Assembly (NCBI RefSeq): GCF_012933445.1
Contig: NZ_JABBNC010000015.1
Location: 114,694-178,693, forward strand
Length of the DNA stretch: 64,000 bases
DNA from: Actinoplanes sp. TBRC 11911
Lineage (GTDB): Bacteria > Actinomycetota > Actinomycetes > Mycobacteriales > Micromonosporaceae
Direction: 5' to 3'
Position 1 is the first letter of the stretch, and each line of letters begins with the position of its first letter. The position numbers and the translations under genes were made by a program. This document shows positions 44,950 to 52,602 of the stretch, piece after piece. The notes beneath the pieces were generated by a model. That model did not search any database. It worked only from the letters and a program-made list of their open reading frames with translations, and was not told the origin of the DNA.

Positions 44950-45828
44950 ATGGAGTCGATCTTCAACCCGCGGGTGCACGCGGGCGCGTACGACGAGTTC
45001 CTCATCGAGGCGCTGCCACGCGCGCGTGCCCAGCGCGCCTGGACGCCGGACGACGGGGCGTTCCCGGCCCTCTACCTGAGCCACGGCGCACCGCCCCTGT
45101 TCAACGACGGGCACTGGCAGCGCCAGCTGTTCGACTGGGCGCAGCGCCGGCCCAAGCCGCGGAGCATCCTCATCGTGTCCGCGCACTGGGAGACGGCCCC
45201 GCTCTCACTGTCCGCGACCGCGGCGGCGACCCCGCTGGTGTACGACTTCGGCGGCTTCCACCCGCGCTACTACGCCATGAAGTACCCGACCCCGGACGTC
45301 GCCGGCCTGGCCGCCCGGGTCGCCGCCGTGATGCCCGACGGTGAGCCGGTGTATCAGCACGCCAGCCGGGGGTTGGACCACGGCGCCTGGGTGCCGCTGA
45401 TGGCCATGTATCCGCTGGCCGACGTCCCGGTGCTGCAGATGAGCATGCCCACCGCCGACCCGGACCGGCTGATGAGCATCGGCGCGCGCCTGCGGGAATT
45501 GCGCTCCGAGGGTGTGCTGGTCATCGGCTCGGGGTACACCACGCACGGGTTGCCGTTCCTCACCAGGGAGATGGTGTTCGGCCACGTGCCCGCCTGGTCG
45601 TCCGACTTCGACGCGTGGATCGCCGACGCTTTGGGGCGTGGCGACGTCGACGCGCTGGCCGCGTACACGCGGGCGCCGGGCATGCCGTACGCGCACCCCA
45701 CACCCGAGCACTACATCCCGATCTTCGTCACGCTGGGTGCCGCGGCCGACCCCACCCGCCCGGTCACGACCATCGTCGACGGCTACAGCACGGGCTTCTC
45801 CAAGCGCTCCTTCGAAACCATCGATTAG
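44950..45828 (+). CDS. DODA-type extradiol ring-cleavage dioxygenase (LigB-like)
   Basis: 292 residues from the ATG at 44950. The LigB fold shows A-L-Y-L-S-H-G-A-P-P-L-F (first metal His), I-L-I-V-S-A-H-W-E-T (second His), Y-D-F-G-G-F-H-P-R-Y-Y and G-L-D-H-G-A-W-V-P-L (catalytic His), then G-S-G-Y-T-T-H-G-L-P and a final H-P-T-P-E-H-Y-I-P-I. These match the 4,5-DOPA dioxygenase group, which uses ferrous iron or zinc to open catechols. An N-terminal extension of about 35 residues before the first motif is longer than in Escherichia coli YgiD. The upstream region has paired operator-like sites. Confidence 0.88.
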   Translation: MESIFNPRVHAGAYDEFLIEALPRARAQRAWTPDDGAFPALYLSHGAPPLFNDGHWQRQLFDWAQRRPKPRSILIVSAHWETAPLSLSATAAATPLVYDFGGFHPRYYAMKYPTPDVAGLAARVAAVMPDGEPVYQHASRGLDHGAWVPLMAMYPLADVPVLQMSMPTADPDRLMSIGARLRELRSEGVLVIGSGYTTHGLPFLTREMVFGHVPAWSSDFDAWIADALGRGDVDALAAYTRAPGMPYAHPTPEHYIPIFVTLGAAADPTRPVTTIVDGYSTGFSKRSFETID

Positions 45829-45850
45829 CCGGATATTTCCTAGGTTGCGG

Positions 45851-45873
45851 GCCGGCGGGGTTGCGCCGCCGGC
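45851..45873. terminator. Short hairpin after the dioxygenase gene
   Basis: GCCGGCGG and CCGCCGGC with a 7-base loop, 23 bases after the stop. It may end transcription of the dioxygenase gene. Confidence 0.5.
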
Positions 45874-45973
45874 TGACGCAAGGCGCACCGCGATCCGTGC
45901 ACCCGCCGGGCCGCCCAGCCAGTAGTAGCGCTGTAGAGCGGCGCGTGCGCTTGTGCCGACCGGAAGGGCAGCC

Positions 45974-46425
45974 CAGACCGTTGCGGCCGACCACGCTACG
46001 CAATCGGCGAGCGTGCGGCGACTGCGCTGCGTGATCGGCGAGCGTTGGGCTAACTGCACTGCGCAAATCGGCGAGCGTTGGGCTGACTGCGATGCGTAGT
46101 CGGCGAGCGTTGCGGCTGACTGCGATGCGTAGTCGGGGGTGCGCTGCGGCTGACCGGGATGCGTAATCGCGGACCGCCGGGGTCGACCGGGATGCGCAAT
46201 GGGAAGCGTTGCGGCCGACCGGGATGCGCAATCGCGGACCGCCGCGGTCGACCGGGATGCGTGATCGGGGTGCGCCGCGGCTGACCGGGATGCGTGATCG
46301 GGGTGCGCCGCGGCTGACCGGGATGCGTAATCGCGGACCGCCGGGGTCGACCGGGATGCGCAATGGGGAGCGTTGCGGCCGACCGCGATGCGCAATCGGG
46401 GACCGCCGCGGCCGAGGATATCGCC
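45974..46425 (-). repeat. 33-bp tandem array, about 13 units
   Basis: Units read like GACCGGGATGCGTGATCGGG then GTGCGCCGCGGCT and differ at several positions. Because 33 is a multiple of three, long frames stay open on both strands and would code for an 11-residue repeat, but no start with a ribosome site or signal is visible. I leave it as non-coding. It ends about 110 bp before stem-loop element copy 3. Confidence 0.8.
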
Positions 46426-46537
46426 ATGGTCGCGGTGATCTCTGTGGCGAGGCGCGCCGCTTCCTGCCCTGAGCTCGCCGGGGCAACCCGGCGCAGCACC
46501 CCTCCGCCTTGCCGCGTTCCCGCTTTGTGGGACATCG

Positions 46538-46735
46538 CAGCCACATCGTGGGCTTTTGGCGAACCTTGGAGAGTTGCGCCCACATACGAGCCATAACTCT
46601 CCAAGGTTCACATCTGGCCGGTAAAACCCGCCGTGCGAAAGCCGCATTAGCGGACAAATATTACTCCACAATGGACAGGAATCCCACATGGCGGACCCTG
46701 AGCCCAGGACGTGGTCGCCGGTCTCAGTATCCGGC
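46538..46735 (+). repeat. Dispersed stem-loop element, copy 3
   Basis: Begins CAGCCACATCGTGGG and carries the best stem of the family: 15 perfect pairs, GAACCTTGGAGAGTT with AACTCTCCAAGGTTC, at 46561-46609 with a 19-base loop. The tail has GCGAAAGCCGCATTAG, CTCCACAATGGACAGG and GACGTGGTCGCCGGTCTC, matching copies 2 and 4. No element A lies next to it. Confidence 0.78.
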
Positions 46736-46840
46736 CGCGAGTCCCACGAATTGGAAGCGCCGCGTGCTAATCGCCGGGCGCTGCGGCCCAGCGCTGCTGC
46801 TTCGTGTGCTTGCCCGACTTCGTGATCCGCGGCGGGCCGC

Positions 46841-47040
46841 GGCGCGCCGCGTGGAACGGGAGCGCGCGGCGGGCCGCGGCGCGGTTACTGGACCGCGAGC
46901 GCGCGGTGGGCTGGCGGCGCGCCGCGTGGAACGGGAGCGCGCGGCGGGCCGCGGCGCGGTTACTGGACCGCGAGCGCGCGGTGGGCTGGCGGCGCGCTGC
47001 TGGACCGCGAGCGCGCGGCGGCCGGCGGCGTGCTGCTGGA
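46841..47040 (+). repeat. 75-bp tandem repeat, two full units and a partial one
   Basis: The unit begins GGCGCGCCGCGTGGAACGGG and contains GGTTACTGGACCGCGAGCGC. Units at 46841-46915 and 46916-46990 are nearly identical; a degraded third follows. No gene is supported. Confidence 0.8.
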
Positions 47041-47116
47041 ACGCCGCCGGCCGCCGCGGTCATGCCGGGGGTCCCGGGCCAGGCAACTGCCAGACATATC
47101 CGATATGTCCGGCATG

Positions 47117-47235
47117 GTGAGGAGCTGGGGTGGGTAGGAGGGCTGGGCGGGTGAGAGGAGCTGGGGTCGGTGGGAGGGCTGGGCGGGTGAGAGGAGCTGG
47201 GGTCGGTGGGAGGGCTGGGCGGGTGAGAGGAGCTG
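47117..47235 (+). repeat. 36-bp purine-rich tandem repeat, about three units
   Basis: Unit GGTGAGAGGAGCTGGGGTCG then GTGGGAGGGCTGGGCG. The plus strand has a strong G bias with runs of GGGG, which may form unusual structures. No gene is supported. Confidence 0.8.
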
Positions 47236-47321
47236 GGCGGCGTGGCGAGGGGCTGGGAGTGCGGTCCGCGCGCGGAGCGCTGGTCGCGCACGCCCGCTGA
47301 GTGCGATCAGGACCTAACCCG

Positions 47322-48002
47322 CTAAGACGGGCGGGTGTGGCCGTGGGCGTCGTGCGGGAGGTCGGCGTAGTGCCACTGGTGGTCGCGGGCGTGGCGGCAG
47401 GCCGTTTCGAGGTCGCCTTGCTCGATGGACTTGAGCAGGGCTGCGTGGTCGCGGGCGATGTCGGTCAGCTTCACCTCGGCGGCCACCATGGTCACCGTCG
47501 TGCGGGCCTCGATCTGCAGCGCCTCCCAGGACAGCTTCAGCAGCTCGTTGCCGGCCGCGTCGATGATGTGGCGGTGGAAGGCCACGCTGGCCCGGGCCGC
47601 GGCGTTGTCGTCCGCGGCCCGGGCGGCGGCGCGCATGGCCTTCACCTCCGCGCGCAGCGCCTGCACCGGCACGGTTCCGTGCAGCATCGCCAGGCGGGTG
47701 GCGGTCTCCTCCAGGGCGGCCCGCACCACGTAGCTCTCGCGCAGCGTCTGCTGGACGAAATGCCGCACGAAGGTGCCCCGCCGTGGCCGGGTCTCGACCA
47801 TGCGCATGGCCTCGAGCTCGCGCAGCGCCTCCCGCACCGGGCCCTGGCTGGTGCCGTAGCTCGCGGCGAGACGGGTCTCGACGAGCCGCTCGCCGGGCGC
47901 GATCTCGCCGGACACGATCCGGACCACGAGCGAGTCGCGGATCTGGTGCGCCAGCGTCAGGCGCGACACCGGCAGCAACGCGGGGGAGGTCATGGCGGCC
48001 AT
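47322..48002 (-). CDS. GntR-family regulator, FCD subgroup
   Basis: 226 residues from the ATG at 48002 (an ATG at 47993 is nearly as likely; neither has a clear ribosome site). The winged helix-turn-helix shows L-A-H-Q-I-R-D-S-L-V-V-R-I-V-S-G-E-I-A-P-G-E-R-L and S-Q-G-P-V-R-E-A-L-R-E-L-E, then R-P-R-R-G-T-F-V. The FCD ligand domain follows, with A-F-H-R-H-I and H-A-A-L-L-K-S-I-E-Q-G-D and a terminal H-A-R-D-H metal-ligand stretch. It is divergent from the Mo-hydroxylase operon across 96 bp and is its probable regulator, with a small carboxylic acid as the likely effector type for this group. Confidence 0.9.
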   Translation of the reverse strand: MAAMTSPALLPVSRLTLAHQIRDSLVVRIVSGEIAPGERLVETRLAASYGTSQGPVREALRELEAMRMVETRPRRGTFVRHFVQQTLRESYVVRAALEETATRLAMLHGTVPVQALRAEVKAMRAAARAADDNAAARASVAFHRHIIDAAGNELLKLSWEALQIEARTTVTMVAAEVKLTDIARDHAALLKSIEQGDLETACRHARDHQWHYADLPHDAHGHTRPS

Positions 48003-48043
48003 GATAGGCGTCGATGCTTGACGCGGCCGTACGCCCGGCCCTA

Positions 48044-48075
48044 ACGTCCTGATAGTCAATTATCGATATTCCCAC
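48044..48075. promoter_or_regulatory. Operator candidate between gntR and the Mo-hydroxylase operon
   Basis: AT-rich island in a GC-rich intergenic, with the palindrome TATCGATA at 48061-48068 inside AATTATCGATATT. It is the only symmetrical AT-rich site in the divergent promoter region. Confidence 0.4.
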
Positions 48076-48097
48076 GATGTGGGGAGGGCCCGGGCGC

Positions 48098-48877
48098 ATG
48101 ATCACGGCCGTACGGATTCCCGGGTCCCTCGCGTCCGCGGCCGAGTACGCCGCCGCCGGTGGCTGGATCATGGCGGGCGGCACGGTCGTCATGGCGCAGG
48201 TCAACAACGGGTCGGTGGACGCGTCCGAGCTGATCAGCCTGCGGGCCGCGGGCCTGTCCGGCATCCGGGTGGCCGACGACATGGTGCACATCGGCGCGAC
48301 GACCACGTTCCGTGAGGTCGCCGAGCTGGAGTTCCTCGCCGACGCGGTGCGCACGATCGCCTCGCCGTCGATCCGTAACCTGGCGACCGTCGGGGGCAAC
48401 CTCTTCGTTCCCCAGCCGTACGGGGATTTCGCCGTCTGTCTGCTCGCCCTGGACGCCACCGTCCACATTGCCGGCTCCGGCGAGAACCGTGCGGCGAAGG
48501 TCGGCGAGCCGCTCGCCCGAGGTGAGATCGTCACCGGGGTGTCGTTCGCGCGCCCGGCCGCCGGCACCTGGTTCTACCGCAAGGCGATGCGCCGCAAGCT
48601 CAACTCCGCCGCCATCGTCGCGGTCGCCGCGGTGGTGCACACCGAGGGCGGCGTGGTGAGCTCCGCGCGGATCGCCCTCGGCGGTGTCGCGCCCCGGCCC
48701 GTGCGCGCCGTGTCCGCCGAACGGGTGCTCGTCGGACGCTGGCTGGACGCGGCGGCGCTGGACGAGGCGGGTGCCGCGGCCCGCGCGGACATCGAACCGT
48801 TCGACGACGCGTACGCCAGTGCCTGGTATCGCACCCGCGTCCTCCCGGTCCATCTGCGCCGGGCCGTCCTGCGCTGA
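48098..48877 (+). CDS. Molybdenum hydroxylase, FAD-binding subunit (CoxM/XdhB type)
   Basis: 259 residues from the ATG at 48098, preceded by GGGGAGGG; an ATG at 48077 lacks a site. The FAD pocket motifs are M-A-G-G-T-V-V-M-A-Q and N-L-A-T-V-G-G-N-L-F-V-P-Q-P-Y-G-D-F, with I-G-A-T-T-T-F-R-E-V between. The C-terminal CO-dehydrogenase flavoprotein domain shows F-Y-R-K-A-M-R-R-K-L-N-S and I-A-L-G-G-V-A-P-R-P-V-R-A. It carries electrons from the iron-sulfur subunit to the final acceptor. It opens the operon and is 14 bp upstream of the 2Fe-2S gene. Confidence 0.92.
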   Translation: MITAVRIPGSLASAAEYAAAGGWIMAGGTVVMAQVNNGSVDASELISLRAAGLSGIRVADDMVHIGATTTFREVAELEFLADAVRTIASPSIRNLATVGGNLFVPQPYGDFAVCLLALDATVHIAGSGENRAAKVGEPLARGEIVTGVSFARPAAGTWFYRKAMRRKLNSAAIVAVAAVVHTEGGVVSSARIALGGVAPRPVRAVSAERVLVGRWLDAAALDEAGAAARADIEPFDDAYASAWYRTRVLPVHLRRAVLR

Positions 48878-48891
48878 GAAAGGCTCACGGC

Positions 48892-49380
48892 ATGGCGTCA
48901 ACGGTGGTTTCGCTGCGACTCAACGGCCGGCCGGCCGAGTTCCTGGCCCGTCCCGGCACGTCGCTGCTGTCCAGCCTGCGCGATTCGCTCGGGCTGATGG
49001 CCGCCAAGCGTGGCTGCGCCCAGGGCGGCTGCGGCACGTGCACGGTGCTGCTCGACGGCCGGCCGGTGATGTCGTGCCTGGTGGCGGTCGAGACCATCGA
49101 GGGCGCCTCGGTCCGGACGCTGGAGGGGGTGGCCGCCGACGACGGCCGGCTCGACGCGGTGCAGAGCGCGTTCCTGGACGGGTTCGCGACCCAGTGCGGA
49201 TTCTGCACCGCCGGCATGATCATGGTGGCCGAGTCGCTGCTCGCGGGGAACCCGGATCCGAGCCGCGACGAGGTGGTCGAGGCCATCTCCGGCAACGTCT
49301 GCCGATGTACCGGCTACGCCTCGATCATCGCGGCGATCCTGGACGCCGCACGGCGCAAGCGCGAGGTGGATGTCGTATGA
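48892..49380 (+). CDS. Molybdenum hydroxylase, 2Fe-2S subunit (CoxS/XdhC type)
   Basis: 162 residues. The plant-ferredoxin cluster uses C-A-Q-G-G-C-G-T-C-T-V-L and a later C; the helical domain holds the second cluster with C-G-F-C-T-A-G-M and V-C-R-C-T-G-Y. All eight Cys ligands are present. It relays electrons from the molybdenum centre to FAD. Its stop overlaps the next start as ATGA. Confidence 0.95.
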   Translation: MASTVVSLRLNGRPAEFLARPGTSLLSSLRDSLGLMAAKRGCAQGGCGTCTVLLDGRPVMSCLVAVETIEGASVRTLEGVAADDGRLDAVQSAFLDGFATQCGFCTAGMIMVAESLLAGNPDPSRDEVVEAISGNVCRCTGYASIIAAILDAARRKREVDVV

Positions 49381-50744
49381 CCAGCCTCGACAAAACCTTC
49401 TTTCCCGGCGAACAACGCGACGACTTCACCGTCATCGGCTCGGTGACGCAACGCGCCGACGCGCTCGGGCACGTCACCGGCCGCACCGCGTTCTTCGAGG
49501 ACCTCACCCCGCCCGGCCTGCTGCACCTGAAGATGGCCCGCTCGCAACGCCACCACGCGCGGATCGCCGGCGTCGATCTGAGCGACGCGCTCGCGGTCGA
49601 CGGCGTCGTGCGGATCCTGACCCACGCCGACATCCCGAACAACCTCTACACGCCGCTCAAGCTGATCGGCGTCGAGCCGGACGACGAGCCGATCCTGGCC
49701 GAGGACACGGTCCGCTACCTGGGTGACCCGATCTGCGCGGTGGTCGCCGAGACCGAGGCCGCGGCGTACGAGGCGGTGGCCCGGATCCGCGTCACCTACC
49801 AGGATCTGCCGGCCGTCTTCGACGTGGAGGAGGCGCTCGCCGAGGGCGCACCGCTGGTCAACGAATACCAGGGCCACAACTACTTCACGTACGAGGGGCA
49901 CCACTGCCGGCGGCTCCGGTTCGGCGACGTGGACGAGGCGTTCGCGCGGGCCGACCACGTCTTCGAGTGGCGTTATGAGTCGGCGCCGATCGAGCACGCG
50001 CCGACCGAGACCACCGGCTGCATCGTCGTGCCCCAGCCGGACGGCCGGCTGCGGATCCACTCGGACACCCAGGCGTGCTTCTTCACGCTGGACAACACGG
50101 CCCTGATCCTGGGTACGCCGTTCAACAAGCTGCGCATCGTCGGCGGCACCGTGGGCGGCGGCTTCGGCGGCAAGGTCGACATCGTCGTCGAACCGGTCGC
50201 CTGCGTCGCCGCGATGCTGACCAACCGGCCGGTCAAGTTCGTCTACACCAGGTACGAGGAGATGCAGGTGTCCTCGCCCCGGGCGGCCGAGCGGATCTAC
50301 ATCAAGGACGCGGTCATGAACGACGGCCGCATCCTCGGTCGCAAGATCATCCTGTACGTCGACGCGGGTGCGTACGCGCGGCACAGCCCGTACGGCACCA
50401 CAAAAGCGGCGGCACACATGCCCGGCCCGTACGCGATCCCGAATGTGTGGGCCGACTGCCACTGCGTGTTCACCAACCGCACCCCGTCCAGCGCCATGCG
50501 GGGTTTCGGCGTCACCATCGCGGACTTCGCGCTGGAGTCCCAGATGGACCGGATCGCCCGCGCGCTGGAGATGGACCCGTTGCGGCTCAGGTTGCTCAAC
50601 GCGTACCGCGACGGGGACATGAAGGCGCATCGCAAGGTCGCCGAGGGCACCGCGCTGATCGAGGTCATCCAGAAGGCCGCCGCGATGGTGGGTCACGAGC
50701 TGCCCGCCGAGTTCCGGCGCATGTCGTCGGCGGAAGGGCGCTGA
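49377..50744 (+). CDS. Molybdenum hydroxylase large subunit, N-terminal half
   Basis: 455 residues, coupled to the 2Fe-2S gene by ATGA. It contains the first aldehyde-oxidase/xanthine-dehydrogenase a/b hammerhead domain (V-T-G-R-T-A-F-F-E-D-L, D-D-E-P-I-L-A-E-D-T-V-R-Y-L-G-D-P) and the first part of the molybdopterin-binding domain, with G-G-T-V-G-G-G-F-G-G-K-V-D and S-S-A-M-R-G-F-G-V. It ends by a normal TGA after R-M-S-S-A-E-G-R. The rest of the family domain is in the next gene, which starts 3 bp later. Both halves are intact and have their own start, so this looks like a split gene and not a decayed one. Confidence 0.93.
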   Translation: MTSLDKTFFPGEQRDDFTVIGSVTQRADALGHVTGRTAFFEDLTPPGLLHLKMARSQRHHARIAGVDLSDALAVDGVVRILTHADIPNNLYTPLKLIGVEPDDEPILAEDTVRYLGDPICAVVAETEAAAYEAVARIRVTYQDLPAVFDVEEALAEGAPLVNEYQGHNYFTYEGHHCRRLRFGDVDEAFARADHVFEWRYESAPIEHAPTETTGCIVVPQPDGRLRIHSDTQACFFTLDNTALILGTPFNKLRIVGGTVGGGFGGKVDIVVEPVACVAAMLTNRPVKFVYTRYEEMQVSSPRAAERIYIKDAVMNDGRILGRKIILYVDAGAYARHSPYGTTKAAAHMPGPYAIPNVWADCHCVFTNRTPSSAMRGFGVTIADFALESQMDRIARALEMDPLRLRLLNAYRDGDMKAHRKVAEGTALIEVIQKAAAMVGHELPAEFRRMSSAEGR

Positions 50745-50747
50745 GTC

Positions 50748-51752
50748 ATGGCGATACGGCGCGGGCGCGGGTACGCCGCGGTCAACTATCCCACCGGCAT
50801 GAACCTGGGCGGCGACCCGTCCCAGGCGCTGATCCACGCCACCACGACCGGCACGTTCGTGGTCAGCCTCTCCTCGGTGGACCTCGGTCAAGGCCTCAAG
50901 ACCGTCGTCGCCCAATGTGCGGCCGAGGTGCTGGGTCTCCCGTACGGGAACATTCTCGTCGACACCGCGGACACCGACACCGGACCGCACTGCATGGGCA
51001 CCTTCGCCAGCCGCGGCACCCACCGGGTCGGCAACGCGGTCATCATGGCCGCCACCGAGGCGCGCGAGGTGATGCTGGCGGTGGCCGCCGACGAGCTCGA
51101 GGTCGACGCCGGCGACCTGGAGACCGACGGCAGCGGCTTCGTGCAGGTCAAGGGCGCCGAGCAGAAGCGGATCCACATCACCGACCTGGCACTCGCCGCG
51201 CACTTCAAGCAGGGCCGCACGATCTCCGGCCGGGGCATCTTCCTGAAGGAGAAGAACGATCCGGTGCCGGAGACCGGCGAGATGGACCCGGACTCGTGCC
51301 AGGCGCACGCGTGCACGGTCGCGGTGGTCGACGTCGACGACGAGACCGGCGTGGTCGAGGTGGTCACGATGTACAACGCCTACGAGATCGGGCGGGCGCT
51401 CAACCCGGCCACTGTCGCCCAGCAGGTCGAGGGCGGGGCGTGGATGGGCATGTCGCACGCCCTGTTCGAGGCGACCGAGCCCTACTATCCGGCGCGGTCA
51501 CACGGGCCGGCCGACTTCAGCGAATACCTGATGCCGACCGCCGCGGACATCCCCGAGCAGCACAGCGCCATCCTGGAACGCCCGGCCGAGAGCGGTCCGT
51601 TCGGCGCCAAGGGCATCGGGGAGATGACCGCCAACGCGCCGATCCCGGCCATCGCGAACGCCATCTACGACGCGTGCGGCGTCCGGCTGACGGCCATGCC
51701 CTTCACCCCGGAGCGGGTGCTTCGCGGTCTGGACGCGCTGACCGGTGGATGA
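50748..51752 (+). CDS. Molybdenum hydroxylase large subunit, C-terminal half
   Basis: 334 residues, ATG 3 bp after the previous stop with GGAAGGGCG upstream. It carries the remaining molybdopterin motifs: V-D-L-G-Q-G-L-K-T-V-V-A-Q, T-G-P-H-C-M-G-T-F-A-S-R-G-T-H-R-V-G-N, G-R-A-L-N-P-A-T-V-A-Q-Q-V-E-G-G-A-W-M-G-M and the catalytic Glu in G-P-F-G-A-K-G-I-G-E-M. It must pair with the N-half to form the active site. The stop overlaps the MoxR gene's GTG start by 8 bases. Confidence 0.93.
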   Translation: MAIRRGRGYAAVNYPTGMNLGGDPSQALIHATTTGTFVVSLSSVDLGQGLKTVVAQCAAEVLGLPYGNILVDTADTDTGPHCMGTFASRGTHRVGNAVIMAATEAREVMLAVAADELEVDAGDLETDGSGFVQVKGAEQKRIHITDLALAAHFKQGRTISGRGIFLKEKNDPVPETGEMDPDSCQAHACTVAVVDVDDETGVVEVVTMYNAYEIGRALNPATVAQQVEGGAWMGMSHALFEATEPYYPARSHGPADFSEYLMPTAADIPEQHSAILERPAESGPFGAKGIGEMTANAPIPAIANAIYDACGVRLTAMPFTPERVLRGLDALTGG

Positions 51753-52602
51753 CGAGGAAAGCCTCGCCGTCGCGTTGAGCGCGGCCGGCTACTTCGCGGA
51801 CGGCGGCCTGCTCACGGCCGTGCACCTGGCGCTACGGCTGGGCCGGCCGCTGCTGCTCGAAGGCGAACCGGGCGTCGGCAAGACCGAGCTGGCCGCGGTG
51901 CTGTCCCGCGTGCTGGACCGGGAGCTGATCCGGTTGCAGTGCTTCGAGGGGCTCGACTCCGGCCAGGCGCTGTACGAATGGGACTATCCGAAGCAGCTGC
52001 TGCGGGTCCGCACCGCCGAGGCGCGCGGCGAGGCGATCGGCGACCTGTACGCCGAGGAGTTCCTGCTCCAGCGGCCGCTGCTGCGGGCGGTGCGCTCGGA
52101 GCGCGGCGCGGTCCTGCTGATCGACGAGATCGACCGGGCCGACAACGAGTTCGAGGCGTTCCTGCTGGAGTTCCTGAGCGACTTCCAGATCACCGTGCCG
52201 GAGCTGGCGACCCTGCGCGCGCGGCGCACCCCGGTCGTGGTGCTCACCTCGAACCGGACCCGGGAGCTGCACGACGCGCTGCGCCGGCGCTGCCTCTACC
52301 ACTGGATCGCCTTCCCGGACGCACAGCGCGAGCGGGCCATCCTGCACGCCCACGTGCCGGGCCTGGCCGAGGAGGCGGCCGCCGAGCTGGTGCGCGCGGT
52401 CGCCGAGATCCGGGCGTTGCCGCTGCTCAAGCGCCCCGGCGTCGCGGAGTCGATCGACTGGGCCCGGGGCGCGGCCGCCCTGGTCGACGGCGGCAGCGCC
52501 TGGCCCACGGCACTGCGTCGGGCGCTCGGCCTGCTCATCAAGGACGAGGAGGACACCCGCCTCCTGGACGAGCGCGCGAAGGAGATCTTCCACCATTCCT
52601 GA
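51745..52602 (+). CDS. MoxR-type AAA ATPase (CoxD-like maturation factor)
   Basis: 285 residues from GTG, overlapping the previous gene. Walker A is G-E-P-G-V-G-K-T-E-L near residue 38, Walker B is A-V-L-L-I-D-E-I-D-R-A-D, and the sensor/arginine region is V-L-T-S-N-R-T-R-E-L-H-D-A-L-R-R-R-C. This is the CoxD class of MoxR ATPases that work with a VWA partner to insert the metal centre of Mo-hydroxylases. The VWA partner follows directly. Confidence 0.92.
   Translation: MDDEESLAVALSAAGYFADGGLLTAVHLALRLGRPLLLEGEPGVGKTELAAVLSRVLDRELIRLQCFEGLDSGQALYEWDYPKQLLRVRTAEARGEAIGDLYAEEFLLQRPLLRAVRSERGAVLLIDEIDRADNEFEAFLLEFLSDFQITVPELATLRARRTPVVVLTSNRTRELHDALRRRCLYHWIAFPDAQRERAILHAHVPGLAEEAAAELVRAVAEIRALPLLKRPGVAESIDWARGAAALVDGGSAWPTALRRALGLLIKDEEDTRLLDERAKEIFHHS

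Noticed and set aside
45974..46657. 11-residue repeat protein from the 33-bp array
   Set aside because: The frame stays open because 33 is divisible by three. Frames on both strands are open equally, no ribosome site or signal is present, and the residues are Arg/Pro-rich in the way of random GC-rich DNA.
46841..47291. Open frames over the 75-bp and 36-bp arrays
   Set aside because: Both unit lengths are multiples of three, which keeps frames open on both strands; there is no other coding evidence.
48077..51752. Carbon monoxide dehydrogenase (CoxMSL) assignment
   Set aside because: The subunit set is right, but the large subunit lacks the Cys-containing active-site loop of true CO dehydrogenase, so only the wider Mo-hydroxylase family is claimed.
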